Assembly (NCBI RefSeq): GCF_003990915.1
Contig: NZ_BHXQ01000005.1
Coordinates: 496,001 to 560,000 of the forward strand
DNA: 64,000 bases
Reading direction: 5' to 3'
From: Chryseotalea sanaruensis
Lineage (GTDB): Bacteria > Bacteroidota > Bacteroidia > Cytophagales > Cyclobacteriaceae
Under the pieces are notes generated by a model. The model was not told the origin of the DNA. It saw only the letters and a list, made by a program, of their open reading frames with translations, and ran no database searches. The position numbers were made by a program, and so were the translations under genes. Below, piece by piece: positions 28,002 through 36,703 of the stretch. How positions within the stretch are numbered: position 1 is the first letter of the stretch; the number at the start of each line of letters is the position of its first letter.

Positions 28002-28427
28002 ATGAAACGCACCATCCTTCTCTACAGCCTGGCCCTGGCCATTCTACTTTTTCTGTTGCAGTGGCTGCAGTTTAGTTTCATGGTGAAGGACTTAACCATC
28101 GAGTTTTACCTGGGGGTAGTGGCGACTATTTTTACTGCAGTCGGCATCTGGACTGGGCTAAAATTAACGCGAACAAAAACGAAGGTGGTTGTTCAAACGG
28201 AATTCACCTTTAATGAAATAGAACTTAACCGACTGGGCATCAGCAAAAGAGAGCTTGAAGTATTAACACTGATGGCCCAGGGTTTATCGAACCAGGAAAT
28301 AGCCGATAAACTATTTGTATCGCTGAATACCATTAAAACACATTCTTCTAATTTATTCCTCAAACTTGAAGTCAATCGCAGAACCCAGGCAATACAAAAG
28401 GCGAAAGCATTAAGCCTTATCCGATAA
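28002..28427 (+). CDS. Membrane-anchored LuxR-type HTH regulator
   Basis: 141 residues. Two transmembrane helices (about 5-25 and 32-53) are followed by a GerE/LuxR-type helix-turn-helix at about 75-138 (SKRELEVLTLMAQGLSNQEI, then NTIKTHSSNLFLKL). There is no receiver domain. It may sense membrane state or partner proteins; this is inferred. It heads a run of five plus-strand genes up to 30323. A broken partial copy lies 1.8 kb upstream. Confidence 0.92.
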   Translation: MKRTILLYSLALAILLFLLQWLQFSFMVKDLTIEFYLGVVATIFTAVGIWTGLKLTRTKTKVVVQTEFTFNEIELNRLGISKRELEVLTLMAQGLSNQEIADKLFVSLNTIKTHSSNLFLKLEVNRRTQAIQKAKALSLIR

Positions 28428-28457
28428 TTTCAAATTTGAAATTTCAAATTTTGAATT
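28428..28457. repeat. TTTGAAATTT-type intergenic repeat, copy 2
   Basis: Directly after the LuxR-type stop. It contains the perfect 14-bp palindrome TTTCAAATTTGAAA and a second, looser copy. A separate small hairpin, TCACCC-TTTC-GGGTGA, follows at 28502-28517. Confidence 0.6.
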
Positions 28458-28565
28458 GCCCTCCTCCAACTTTCAGGTGATTTCAGTAAGTTTATAGACA
28501 ATCACCCTTTCGGGTGAAGGATAAAACAGCCTTTGTCGCTTTGTTTGAGGCATAAAACAAAATTT

Positions 28566-29096
28566 ATGAAAAAGATAATTTTAATCAACGGACTCATTGC
28601 AGGCGCTCTGGTCTCTCTTATGTTGCTAATAACCCAATACATTTTCAGAGCCAACGACACCACCCTGGATTATGGCATGCTGATCGGCTTCAGCACCATG
28701 ATCATTTCCTTATCCCTAATTTTTGTGGCTGTTAAAACTTACCGCGATCGTCATCAAAACGGTGTTATTACTTTCGGTAAGGCTTTTCAAATTGGAATTC
28801 TGCTAGCCGTAATAGCCTCATTTATGTACGCCACCACCTGGGAAATCTATTTTAACACAGCTGGTTCTGATTTTGTAGCATGGTATACTAAAGCGCAGAT
28901 GGATAAACTGGTGCAGGAAGGCGCCAGCGAAGCAGAGCTGACCGAAATGAAAACCAGTCTGGACAGCATGGCTACAATTTATCAAAACCCGTTGATGCGA
29001 TTTAGCATGACCTTAATGGAGATTTTTCCGGTAGGTTTGATTATTACCTTGATAAGTGCAGGCTTGCTCAGAAAAAAAGAAGTATTACCCGCATAA
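28566..29096 (+). CDS. DUF4199 family membrane protein
   Basis: 176 residues from the ATG at 28566 (MKKIILINGLIAG); an upstream TTG adds 11 non-conserved residues. Four transmembrane helices with the family pattern: first helix, then LDYGMLIGFSTMIISLSLIF, then the GVITFGKAFQIGILLAVIAS segment, and a last helix near the C-terminus. DUF4199 is common in Bacteroidota and its function is not established. It is part of the 28.0-30.3 kb gene run. Confidence 0.9.
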   Translation: MKKIILINGLIAGALVSLMLLITQYIFRANDTTLDYGMLIGFSTMIISLSLIFVAVKTYRDRHQNGVITFGKAFQIGILLAVIASFMYATTWEIYFNTAGSDFVAWYTKAQMDKLVQEGASEAELTEMKTSLDSMATIYQNPLMRFSMTLMEIFPVGLIITLISAGLLRKKEVLPA

Positions 29097-29106
29097 TTGT
29101 TAAGCC

Positions 29107-29559
29107 ATGCAATCAAAAGCTGCTACTGTTGATGAATACATCGTAAGTCTTCCTGACGATAGACGAAAAGCCATTGAAGCGTTGCGAAAAAAAATAAGAA
29201 AAAATTTACCAAAAGGTTTTGAGGAGGTGATGAGCTACGGTATGATCGGCTATGTGGTGCCGCATAAACTTTATCCATCAGGCTATCATTGCGATCCTAA
29301 ACTGCCTTTACCTTTCATTAACATAGCTTCTCAGAAAAATTACATTTCCTTCTACCACATGGGCTTATACGAAGGGGAGTTGTTAGATTGGTTCAGAGAT
29401 GAATGGAAAGAAGTCTCCATAAAGAAATTAGATATGGGTAAGTGTTGTATACGTTTTAAAAAGCCTGAAGATATTCCTGTGGACTTGCTTGGAGAGTTAG
29501 TTTCGAAAGTAACCCCAAAGCAATGGATTGAATATTATGAAAGACAGGTAAAAAGATAG
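29107..29559 (+). CDS. DUF1801 family protein (first copy)
   Basis: 150 residues. DUF1801/YdhG-like fold: VDEYIVSLPDDRRKAIEALR, EEVMSYGMIGYVVP, KNYISFYHMGLY, and the C-terminal GKCCIRFKKPEDIP. The family is small and cytoplasmic, without a proven function. It lies 10 bp after the DUF4199 gene, and a second DUF1801 gene follows 1 bp later. Confidence 0.9.
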   Translation: MQSKAATVDEYIVSLPDDRRKAIEALRKKIRKNLPKGFEEVMSYGMIGYVVPHKLYPSGYHCDPKLPLPFINIASQKNYISFYHMGLYEGELLDWFRDEWKEVSIKKLDMGKCCIRFKKPEDIPVDLLGELVSKVTPKQWIEYYERQVKR

Positions 29560-29560
29560 T

Positions 29561-29950
29561 ATGGAAAATGAAGTCACAGCTTTTTTAAAACCCCTGAAAC
29601 ATCCCTTGATAAAGGAGATAGAGGTTTTAAGAAAAATTATACTGAGCACAGATGCCGATATGGGCGAGAATATTAAATGGAACGGTCCTAATTTTCATCA
29701 TAAAAGTGAGGATAGAATTTCTATACGCATTCATCCTGCTACACAGCTTCAGCTGATTCTGCACCGGGGTGCTAAGGTGTTAGCACAACCTAAGGGAAAA
29801 TTGATAGAAGATAATTCTGGTATGCTGGTGTGGAAGGGGAACGATCGTGCTGTAATCACCTTTAAAGACATGAAAGAAATTAAGGCAAAGGAAATTGAGT
29901 TAAAAGCAATTGTTACTAAATGGTTGGCAGCTTCAGCTGCTGGCAAATAA
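29561..29950 (+). CDS. DUF1801 family protein (second copy)
   Basis: 129 residues, a shorter and diverged DUF1801 member (ENIKWNGPNFHHKSEDRISI, then the RAVITFKDM segment). It starts 1 bp after the first copy ends and is followed 10 bp later by the VOC gene. Two different paralogues side by side suggest they form a mixed complex, which is inference. Confidence 0.85.
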   Translation: MENEVTAFLKPLKHPLIKEIEVLRKIILSTDADMGENIKWNGPNFHHKSEDRISIRIHPATQLQLILHRGAKVLAQPKGKLIEDNSGMLVWKGNDRAVITFKDMKEIKAKEIELKAIVTKWLAASAAGK

Positions 29951-29960
29951 TAAATTACCA

Positions 29961-30323
29961 ATGGAAACTAAAAAACATGTTCTCGGCATTGGCGGATTAT
30001 TTTTCCGTTCTAAAGATCCTAAAGCCTTAAGTGAATGGTACCGTATTCACTTTGGTATTAATGATGCAACTAGCAATAGTCTATGGATAACGGAAGAGGG
30101 GCCAACAGTTTTTTCTCCCTTTAAGCAAGACACCGACTATTTTGGTAGTAAAGAACAAATGTTTATGATCAACTTTCGTGTGCAGGATTTAGATGGCTTG
30201 ATGGAAAAGCTTGCTGAGGCCGGAGTTCGCATTGATGATAAGCGCATGAACGAAGCATATGGAAAATTTGCCTGGGTGTACGACTCTGAAGGAAACAAGT
30301 TAGAGTTATGGGAAGCCGTTTGA
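29961..30323 (+). CDS. VOC/glyoxalase family protein
   Basis: 120 residues from the ATG at 29961 (METKKHVLGIGG); the longer frame overlaps the DUF1801 gene and is not used. Single VOC module: GGLFFRSKDPKALSEWYR at the start, then INFRVQDLDGLMEKLAEAGV, and the final FAWVYDSEGNKLELWE with the metal-site glutamate. The substrate is unknown. It is the last gene of the run, followed by the repeat at 30324-30418. Confidence 0.88.
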   Translation: METKKHVLGIGGLFFRSKDPKALSEWYRIHFGINDATSNSLWITEEGPTVFSPFKQDTDYFGSKEQMFMINFRVQDLDGLMEKLAEAGVRIDDKRMNEAYGKFAWVYDSEGNKLELWEAV

Positions 30324-30418
30324 TGATGTGCAGATTCGTTGATGTACTGATTGATAATTGAAGATTTACTAATTTAAAGATTAATCATCAGCACATCAAC
30401 TCATTAATCATCAGCAAA
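30324..30418. repeat. TTGATGTGCTGATT-type inverted repeat, copy 2
   Basis: Fills the whole space between the convergent VOC and RNA methyltransferase genes. The left arm carries GATGATGTGCAGATTCGTTG and TGATGTACTGATT; the right arm carries AATCATCAGCACATCAACTC. It is the same family as 15580-15656. The position suggests a two-way transcription stop. Confidence 0.7.
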
Positions 30419-30419
30419 T

Positions 30420-31208
30420 TTAAAAACCTCTTTGTCTTCTGGCTTCAAACACAACCACCGCGGCAGCAGTCGATACATTCATTGAATCAATTTTGCCCAA
30501 CATAGGAATGATAATGTTAGCATTAGCTTGCTTTACCCAGACATCAGTAAGGCCGGTAGCTTCAGTGCCCATCACTATGGCTGAAGGTTTTTGGTAATCA
30601 ACGGTATGGTAAGGCTGGGAGGCTTGCAAGTAAGTGCAATAGATTTCAATGTTGTTTTTTCTAAGCCAGGCAATGGTTTCTTCAGAAGTGGCAGCTGCCA
30701 CTTGTTTTGTAAACACACACCCTAAACTAGAGCGAATTACATTTGGGTTATAAAAATCAGTTTGTGTATCGCAAATGATAACGGCATCAACATTAGCAGC
30801 ATCGGCAGTGCGAAGTATTGCCCCAAGGTTGCCTGGCTTTTCAACACCTTCTAAAATCAGTATCAAGGGATTTTTGCTGAGTTCAATCTGATCCAGTGCA
30901 TGTACACGCATTTCGGCAACGGCAATCATACCGCCAGTACCCTCACGCACGGCAATTTTATCAAACACCTCTTTAGATACAGGAATCAGTAATTTTTCAT
31001 CCTTTAATTGAGCAGGAATATCAGCGACATCAACAATCTCATCACAAAAAAACAAGTTGCCAATTTTATAACCGGCTTCTATTGCCATGCTGATTTCCTT
31101 TTTGCCCTCAATGATAAAAAGCTGCTGCTTTCTTCGCTCACGCGGTTTCTCCAGGGCAAGCAGGCTTTTGATTTTAGGGTTTTGAGTACTCGTTATCTTG
31201 AAATGCAT
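30420..31208 (-). CDS. TrmH/SpoU family RNA methyltransferase
   Basis: 262 residues from the ATG at 31208 (MHFKITSTQNPKIKSL); a TTG at 31226 is less likely. It transfers a methyl group from S-adenosylmethionine to a ribose 2'-OH in rRNA or tRNA. Seen: the N-terminal substrate-binding domain with RRKQQLFIIEGKKEI, then SpoU motifs EGVEKPGNLGAILRTADA, IVMGTEATGLTD and the final IPMLGKIDSMNVSTAAAVVV (the knot). The exact target nucleotide cannot be read. Confidence 0.93.
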   Translation of the reverse strand: MHFKITSTQNPKIKSLLALEKPRERRKQQLFIIEGKKEISMAIEAGYKIGNLFFCDEIVDVADIPAQLKDEKLLIPVSKEVFDKIAVREGTGGMIAVAEMRVHALDQIELSKNPLILILEGVEKPGNLGAILRTADAANVDAVIICDTQTDFYNPNVIRSSLGCVFTKQVAAATSEETIAWLRKNNIEIYCTYLQASQPYHTVDYQKPSAIVMGTEATGLTDVWVKQANANIIIPMLGKIDSMNVSTAAAVVVFEARRQRGF

Positions 31209-31216
31209 GACTGGTT

Positions 31217-31295
31217 TAAAATTCAAAATTCAAAATTTAAAGTTAGAATGAACACTTATTCGTACTTTTATTTTGAATTTTAAATTTTGAATTTG
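31217..31295. repeat. TTTGAAATTT-type inverted repeat between two divergent genes
   Basis: Arm 1 (31217-31242) is built of AAAATTCAAAATT units and arm 2 (31270-31295) of ATTTTGAATTT units, an imperfect 26-bp inverted repeat around a 27-nt centre. It covers the whole space upstream of both genes and includes the likely TTG start of the plus-strand gene. Confidence 0.65.
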
Positions 31296-32183
31296 AAACT
31301 GTTACACCCCGCTTCCTGGCAAGATTACCAACTCATTGATTCCGGAGAAGGAGAAAAGTTAGAGCGCTTTGGTAAATACACACTCATTCGCCCTGAACCA
31401 CAGGCTATTTGGAAAAAAGTATTGAGCGATGATGAATGGCAGAAACTGGCACATGCACGTTTTGATCGCGAACAAAAGGATAAATTCCGTTTTAGCGATG
31501 ACGTGAAAGGTGGTTGGCAACGAGGCAAGGACATGCCTGAAAGTTGGAATGTTTCCTATCCTCTGCCAGACAGAAGCATTACCCTCCGGTTAGCACTTAC
31601 CAGTTTTGGTCACGTTGGCATTTTTCCTGAACAAGGAGAAAACTGGAACTTCATTTATAATACAGTAAAGTCCTGGAACACAGCTAACCCTCGCATATTA
31701 AACCTTTTTGCCTATACAGGCGCAGCCAGTGTAATGGCTAAAGCAGCAGGTGCCGATGTTACGCATGTAGATGCATCAAGGCCTGGTATAAATTGGGCTA
31801 ATCAAAATATGCAATTGAACGATCTTGCAGACATTCGTTGGGTATATGAAGATGCACTCAAGTTTGTAAAGAGAGAAGTGAAACGCGGCAATAAATATAA
31901 TGGAATCATTATGGATCCGCCTCCTTATGGACGCGGGCCCGATGGAGAAAAGTGGACTTTGCAAGAGAAGTTAGACGAGCTTGTGCAACAAGCCAGCGAA
32001 CTACTTGAAAAGAAAAATGCTTTTTTCATCCTTAGTACTTATGCTGTTGGGCTTTCATCATTAGTGAGTGTAAATGTGGTAAAATCACATTTTAATGTAA
32101 CACCAGAATTTGGCGAGTTCTTTTTAAAATCAAAGAACAACCGCGATTTACCAATGGGTACTTTTTTGAGATTTAATGTGTAG
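31287..32183 (+). CDS. Class I SAM-dependent methyltransferase
   Basis: 298 residues. The start is TTG at 31287 (or the TTG at 31293); no ATG lies nearby, and HPASWQDYQLIDSGEGEKLE is the typical N-terminus of this family, so the non-standard start is real. Rossmann-type methyltransferase with LNLFAYTGAASVMAKAAGA (SAM site), VDASRPGINWA, and the catalytic-type MDPPPYGRGP motif. The family resembles RlmI/RlmK-type rRNA cytosine methyltransferases, but the PUA domain is not obvious; the target is unknown. Confidence 0.88.
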   Translation: MNLKLLHPASWQDYQLIDSGEGEKLERFGKYTLIRPEPQAIWKKVLSDDEWQKLAHARFDREQKDKFRFSDDVKGGWQRGKDMPESWNVSYPLPDRSITLRLALTSFGHVGIFPEQGENWNFIYNTVKSWNTANPRILNLFAYTGAASVMAKAAGADVTHVDASRPGINWANQNMQLNDLADIRWVYEDALKFVKREVKRGNKYNGIIMDPPPYGRGPDGEKWTLQEKLDELVQQASELLEKKNAFFILSTYAVGLSSLVSVNVVKSHFNVTPEFGEFFLKSKNNRDLPMGTFLRFNV

Positions 32184-32270
32184 TTAAGCATCCACTATCT
32201 TGACTATTAATGATACAATATTATTTACAGTCATTACGTGTTTAATAGCTTAGATTCAAAGTTTAAGATT

Positions 32271-32477
32271 ATGAATATGAAATACGAGAAAATCATCTAT
32301 GGTCTAGGTACGTGCCTGATAGTAGGGGGTGCCATTCTTAAAGTGATGCATATACCATATGGAAATGCATTGCTTATGATGGGTTTTATAGGTACATCAC
32401 TTTTTCAATCCTGGTTAATTACTCAGTTGAAGAATAAGGTTAATGAACTTGAACAAAAGCAGGAAAGTAGGGGATAA
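32271..32477 (+). CDS. Small GldL-like transmembrane protein
   Basis: 68 residues from the ATG at 32271 (MNMKYEKIIYGLG); the longer GTG-started frame at 32238 adds 11 residues that look non-coding. Two transmembrane helices with a short turn (LKVMHIPYGN), then a short coiled coil. The segment KIIYGLGTCLIVGGAILKVM resembles the N-terminus of the gliding motor protein GldL. It lacks the rest of GldL and no other gld gene is in the window. Its stop overlaps the start of the helicase gene by 1 base (TAATG). Confidence 0.75.
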   Translation: MNMKYEKIIYGLGTCLIVGGAILKVMHIPYGNALLMMGFIGTSLFQSWLITQLKNKVNELEQKQESRG

Positions 32478-34624
32478 TGCGCGACACAGCCAATACGCTT
32501 TTTACCCTAGCTGCGGATTTTATTCAGCACACCTCACGCTCTGTTTTTTTAACAGGTAAGGCAGGTACTGGTAAGACTACCTTTCTTCGCCATATTGCTT
32601 CTACCACTAAAAAGAGTTTGGCCATTGCCGCACCAACAGGAGTGGCCGCGATTAATGCTGGTGGCATGACACTCCACTCATTATTTCAATTGCCCTTTGG
32701 TGTTTACCTGCCGGGCTATCATACTGCCAATACTTCCGTTCAGATTACCAATAGAAATAATCTCTTCAAAAACCTTCACCTCAGCAAAACAAAAAGAGAA
32801 GTATTGCAGGAGATGGAACTACTGATCATTGATGAGATCAGCATGGTGCGTTGCGATATGCTGGATGCAGTAGACACTATTTTGAAAGTGGTAAGAAGAA
32901 GTCAGCAACCTTTTGGCGGTGTGCAATTATTATTTATCGGTGATTTGTATCAGCTCTCGCCCGTTGCCAAGCCTGATGAATGGGCCATTCTACAAGAGCA
33001 TTACGAAAGCCCCTTCTTCTTTCATGCCAAGGTAATGGAGGAGGCAAAACCCCTCAACATAGAGTTAACAAAAATCTACCGACAAAACGAGCAGACCTTT
33101 ATAGACCTGCTCAATAATATCAGGCAGGGTAAAGTGACCAATGATGATCTCAGCTTATTGGATTCACGCTTACAAAATCAAAAAATTGAAGGTGCCATCA
33201 CACTAACAACACACAATCAAAAAGCAGATAGCATTAATGAATATGAATTAAGTAATCTTGAGGCCCAGGCCTATCGGTTTAAGGCAATAATAACCGGAGA
33301 GTTTTCCGACAGGAGCTATCCAACGGATGAGGTATTGGTATTGAAGAAGGGTGCACGTATCATGTTCATAAAAAATGATTCTGGAGAAGAGCGCAGGTAC
33401 TACAATGGTAAAATGGCTACCATTACTTTTGTTGATGAAGACGCTGTTGAGGTGCAGTTTGATGATGGATTTACTTTTGACCTGACCAAAGAAACGTGGC
33501 GCAACATTCGTTATAAATACCAGGCAGAAGCCGATGAAATTGATGAAGAGGAGTTAGGCACATTTACACAATACCCAATACGATTAGCCTGGGCCATTAC
33601 CATACATAAAAGTCAGGGGTTAACTTTTGAAAAAGCAATGATAGACGCGGGTAACTCATTTGCCCCCGGTCAGGTCTATGTTGCCTTAAGTCGTTGTACT
33701 TCTCTCGATGGTTTAATTTTACAAACACCCATTGCTTCAAAGCAGATCATGACTGATCCGCAGGTAATTCGCTACTCAAACAATTTAAAAACAGTTACTG
33801 AGCTAAACGAATTACTTGAAACGGAAAAAGCCATTCACACCAAATTGCAGATTGCACGCTCTTTTACTTTTTCAAAAATAAAAGATGCTATTTCGGAATG
33901 GGCTGCGGCAGTTGGAGAGCAAAAATCTCCTGACATCAATGCTATCGACCTAAGTGGAAAACTAATGGCCAAAGCCATCAACTTAGATGAACTCGCACTA
34001 AAAACAAGGGCTTGGTTAGAACGCAAGAGCGAAAATGTATCAAGTGTTGAGGCTGAGCAAGTCTTTGAACAGGGTCTTAAGAAATCGATTGAGCATTTTT
34101 ACGAATTACTGCACAACGATTTTTATCTTCCTTTACTTTCACACGAAGAAAGTTTCAGGGCCAAGAAGAAAGTAAAGCAGAAGGTACAGGAAGTACAGCA
34201 GCTCCTCTCCATTGTGCGTTCTCATGCCCAACGTTTGTGTGGCATCTTTTTAGAAGATGAGATCATGTTTAACGGCAAACCAGATTATTACAAAACAGTA
34301 GCGCCATTGAAACCCTTGGCTAAAGGTGGTAGTGCTATTGAATCACGGATATTATTCGATAAAGGTATGTCGCTAGAAGAAATTGCAGAATCCAGGGGCT
34401 TAGTTTTGTCTACCATTCAAGGGCATATTGCGCAATACGTTAAGACAGGAGCTATAGCCATTGATAGACTGGTTAGCGCTGAAAAACTTGCTGTAATTGA
34501 AAAGACCTTTAAAGAAACAGACGAACCAACCTTTTCCAGTATAAAGGAAAAATTGGGTGATGACTACACTTACGGAGAGATTAGGATGGTTTTTAACCAT
34601 TTGGAGTACTTAAACAAGGCTTAA
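32477..34624 (+). CDS. PIF1/RecD-like superfamily 1 helicase with C-terminal HTH
   Basis: 715 residues. 5' to 3' type helicase: Walker A GKAGTGKTTF near 28, Walker B LLIIDEISMV near 114, QLLFIGDLYQLSPV (motif III), and the C-terminal motif with WAITIHKSQGLTFE and VYVALSRCTS. The last about 100 residues (SLEEIAESRGLVLSTIQGHI) form a winged-helix/HTH domain of the kind found in PIF1-like helicases of bacteria. The role is probably DNA repair or resolution of structured DNA. Translationally coupled to the small GldL-like gene. Confidence 0.9.
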   Translation: MRDTANTLFTLAADFIQHTSRSVFLTGKAGTGKTTFLRHIASTTKKSLAIAAPTGVAAINAGGMTLHSLFQLPFGVYLPGYHTANTSVQITNRNNLFKNLHLSKTKREVLQEMELLIIDEISMVRCDMLDAVDTILKVVRRSQQPFGGVQLLFIGDLYQLSPVAKPDEWAILQEHYESPFFFHAKVMEEAKPLNIELTKIYRQNEQTFIDLLNNIRQGKVTNDDLSLLDSRLQNQKIEGAITLTTHNQKADSINEYELSNLEAQAYRFKAIITGEFSDRSYPTDEVLVLKKGARIMFIKNDSGEERRYYNGKMATITFVDEDAVEVQFDDGFTFDLTKETWRNIRYKYQAEADEIDEEELGTFTQYPIRLAWAITIHKSQGLTFEKAMIDAGNSFAPGQVYVALSRCTSLDGLILQTPIASKQIMTDPQVIRYSNNLKTVTELNELLETEKAIHTKLQIARSFTFSKIKDAISEWAAAVGEQKSPDINAIDLSGKLMAKAINLDELALKTRAWLERKSENVSSVEAEQVFEQGLKKSIEHFYELLHNDFYLPLLSHEESFRAKKKVKQKVQEVQQLLSIVRSHAQRLCGIFLEDEIMFNGKPDYYKTVAPLKPLAKGGSAIESRILFDKGMSLEEIAESRGLVLSTIQGHIAQYVKTGAIAIDRLVSAEKLAVIEKTFKETDEPTFSSIKEKLGDDYTYGEIRMVFNHLEYLNKA

Positions 34625-34716
34625 GCGTATCCAGACAAATTTTCTTCGGAGGCTATTTTGATTTTATCGTTTCATTAGATTTTCAAAATCGCTCAGGCAA
34701 ATCCATAACTTTCAGC

Positions 34717-34724
34717 TATCTTTG
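34717..34724 (+). promoter_or_regulatory. Candidate promoter -7 element of typA
   Basis: TATCTTTG matches TAnnTTTG exactly and is followed by GCGCCC. Transcription would start near 34729, leaving a leader of about 47 nt before the ATG at 34776. No clear TTG lies at -33. Confidence 0.55.
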
Positions 34725-34775
34725 CGCCCTTAAATTCAAGCAAAGACCGTCCAAACTGGGGCGGAAGCAAACAAT

Positions 34776-36581
34776 ATGGAAGTAAATAAAATCAGGAACA
34801 TTGCGATTATCGCACACGTTGACCACGGTAAAACTACCCTTGTTGACAAACTTCTCATGGCCGGTAAACTTTTTAAAGACCACGAGACCCCTGGCGAGCT
34901 AATCATGGACAGCAATGACCTGGAACGCGAGCGTGGTATTACAATTTTGGCGAAAAACGTTTCTGTTCGCTATAAAGATTATAAAATCAATGTAATTGAT
35001 ACACCGGGTCACTCTGACTTTGGTGGTGAAGTAGAGCGCGTATTGAACATGGCCGATGGTTGCTTACTATTGGTTGATGCTTTCGAAGGTCCAATGCCTC
35101 AAACACGTTTCGTATTGCAAAAGGCGCTTCAGATGGGTTTAAAGCCCATTGTTGTTGTTAATAAGGTTGATAAGAAAAACTGTACACCTGACGAAGTACA
35201 TGAGCAGGTTTTCGAATTAATGTTCTCTTTAGATGCTACAGAAGAACAGTTAAACTTCCCTACTTTCTATGGTTCTGCCAAGAATGGTTGGATGAGTACA
35301 GACTGGAGAAAACCTACAGAAGATATTTCTCCTCTTATCGAAGGTGTTATCGAACACATTCCTGCACCTAAAGTTGATGAAGGTCTAACACAGTTAATGA
35401 TCACTTCGCTTGAGTACTCGGCCTACATTGGTCGTGTAGCCATCGGACGTGTACAACGCGGTAGCATTAAGGCTGGTCAACCGATTGCCTTGGTGAAACG
35501 CGATGGTAAAATTGTGAAAACACGCGTAAAAGAAGTTTACGTATTCGAAGGTTTTGGTAAAGAAAAAGTAGAGCAGGTATCTGCCGGTGAAATTTGTGCG
35601 TTGGTTGGTATAGAAGGTTTTGAAATTGGTGATACGGTAACAGATGTTGAAAAACCTGAAGCTTTAAAAGCGATTTCTATTGATGAGCCTACTATGAGTA
35701 TGCTCTTCACCATTAACAACTCACCTTTCTATGCTAAAGAAGGTAAGTTTGTTACATCACGCCACATTCGTGAGCGTTTGGAAAAAGAATTAGAGAAAAA
35801 CCTGGCGCTTCGCTTAGGCGATACAGGTTCAGCAGATAGTTTCATGGTATTCGGACGAGGTGTACTACACTTGTCTGTATTGATTGAAACCATGCGCAGA
35901 GAGGGTTATGAATTACAGATCGGTCAGCCACAGGTTATCTTCCGTGAAATTGACGGTATGAAATGTGAGCCGGTTGAAGAATTAACTATCGACTTACCAG
36001 AAACAGTTGCAGGTAAGGCTATTGAAACAGTATCGCAGCGTAAAGGTGAAATGTTAAACATGGAACCAAAAGCGGATCGTATGATTTTAAAGTTCTTGAT
36101 TCCTTCACGCGGTATCATGGGCTTGAGAAACTATTTGTTAAACGTAACAGCAGGTGAAGCGATTGTAACACACCGCTTTAAAGAATACCAACCTTACAAA
36201 GGTGAAATTCCTGGCCGTATCAATGGTTCATTAATTGTAATGGAACAAGGTGAGGCTATCGCATACAGCTTGCACAACCTACAGGATCGTGGTAAGTTCT
36301 TTATCAATGATGGTGAAGAAGTTTACGAAGGTCAGGTGATTGGTGAACACAGCCGTGCGGGTGACTTGGTAATTAACGTTACCAAAACCAAGAAACTTAC
36401 TAACATGCGTGCTTCTGGTTCGGATGAGAAGATGAAAATAGCTCCTCCTTTGAAGCACACATTGGAAGAAGCTTTGGAATATATTCAAGGTGACGAATAC
36501 GTAGAGGTAACACCTAAGTCAATCCGTATCCGTAAAATCTATTTAACTGAAAACGAGCGTAAGCGTTATAGCAAAGGTTAA
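34776..36581 (+). CDS. typA: Translational GTPase TypA/BipA
   Basis: 601 residues. Ribosome-associated GTPase related to EF-G. Seen: G1 (AHVDHGKTT), G2 region with RGITI, G3 (DTPGHSDFGGEV), G4 (NKVDKK), then the EF-Tu-like domain 2 and the EF-G-like C-terminal domains (PSRGIMGLRNYLLNVTAGE, then ALEYIQGDEYVEVTPKSIRI). Full length. It acts in ribosome assembly and stress adaptation, including cold. It is a single-gene unit with a candidate promoter at 34717. Confidence 0.97.
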   Translation: MEVNKIRNIAIIAHVDHGKTTLVDKLLMAGKLFKDHETPGELIMDSNDLERERGITILAKNVSVRYKDYKINVIDTPGHSDFGGEVERVLNMADGCLLLVDAFEGPMPQTRFVLQKALQMGLKPIVVVNKVDKKNCTPDEVHEQVFELMFSLDATEEQLNFPTFYGSAKNGWMSTDWRKPTEDISPLIEGVIEHIPAPKVDEGLTQLMITSLEYSAYIGRVAIGRVQRGSIKAGQPIALVKRDGKIVKTRVKEVYVFEGFGKEKVEQVSAGEICALVGIEGFEIGDTVTDVEKPEALKAISIDEPTMSMLFTINNSPFYAKEGKFVTSRHIRERLEKELEKNLALRLGDTGSADSFMVFGRGVLHLSVLIETMRREGYELQIGQPQVIFREIDGMKCEPVEELTIDLPETVAGKAIETVSQRKGEMLNMEPKADRMILKFLIPSRGIMGLRNYLLNVTAGEAIVTHRFKEYQPYKGEIPGRINGSLIVMEQGEAIAYSLHNLQDRGKFFINDGEEVYEGQVIGEHSRAGDLVINVTKTKKLTNMRASGSDEKMKIAPPLKHTLEEALEYIQGDEYVEVTPKSIRIRKIYLTENERKRYSKG

Positions 36582-36583
36582 AA

Positions 36584-36601
36584 CTGTAGGATACACTACA
36601 G
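36584..36601. repeat. Short hairpin after typA
   Basis: CTGTAG-GATACA-CTACAG, a perfect 6-bp stem a few bases past the typA stop. No T-run follows, so it is a weak terminator at best. Confidence 0.35.
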
Positions 36602-36624
36602 ATAAAGCCTGAATTAATTAACGG

Positions 36625-36703
36625 CACTTAGAATTTTCAGAGCCTTATCATTTTTCAGTTTACTGACTGTAGAATGATTTGAGAGCACTGAGGATTCTAA
36701 GTG
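36625..36703. repeat. Inverted repeat between typA and the deacetylase gene
   Basis: Arms CACTTAGAATTTTCAG (36625-36640) and CTGAGGATTCTAAGTG (36688-36703) match at 14 of 16 positions. A smaller hairpin TCAGT-TT-ACTGA lies inside. The right arm overlaps the last two codons and the stop of the minus-strand deacetylase gene. It may act as a two-way stop. Confidence 0.6.

Noticed and set aside
31232-31286. AT-rich units that look like a CRISPR-type repeat at 31.2 kb
   Set aside because: Units are not regularly spaced with unique spacers; they form one inverted repeat.
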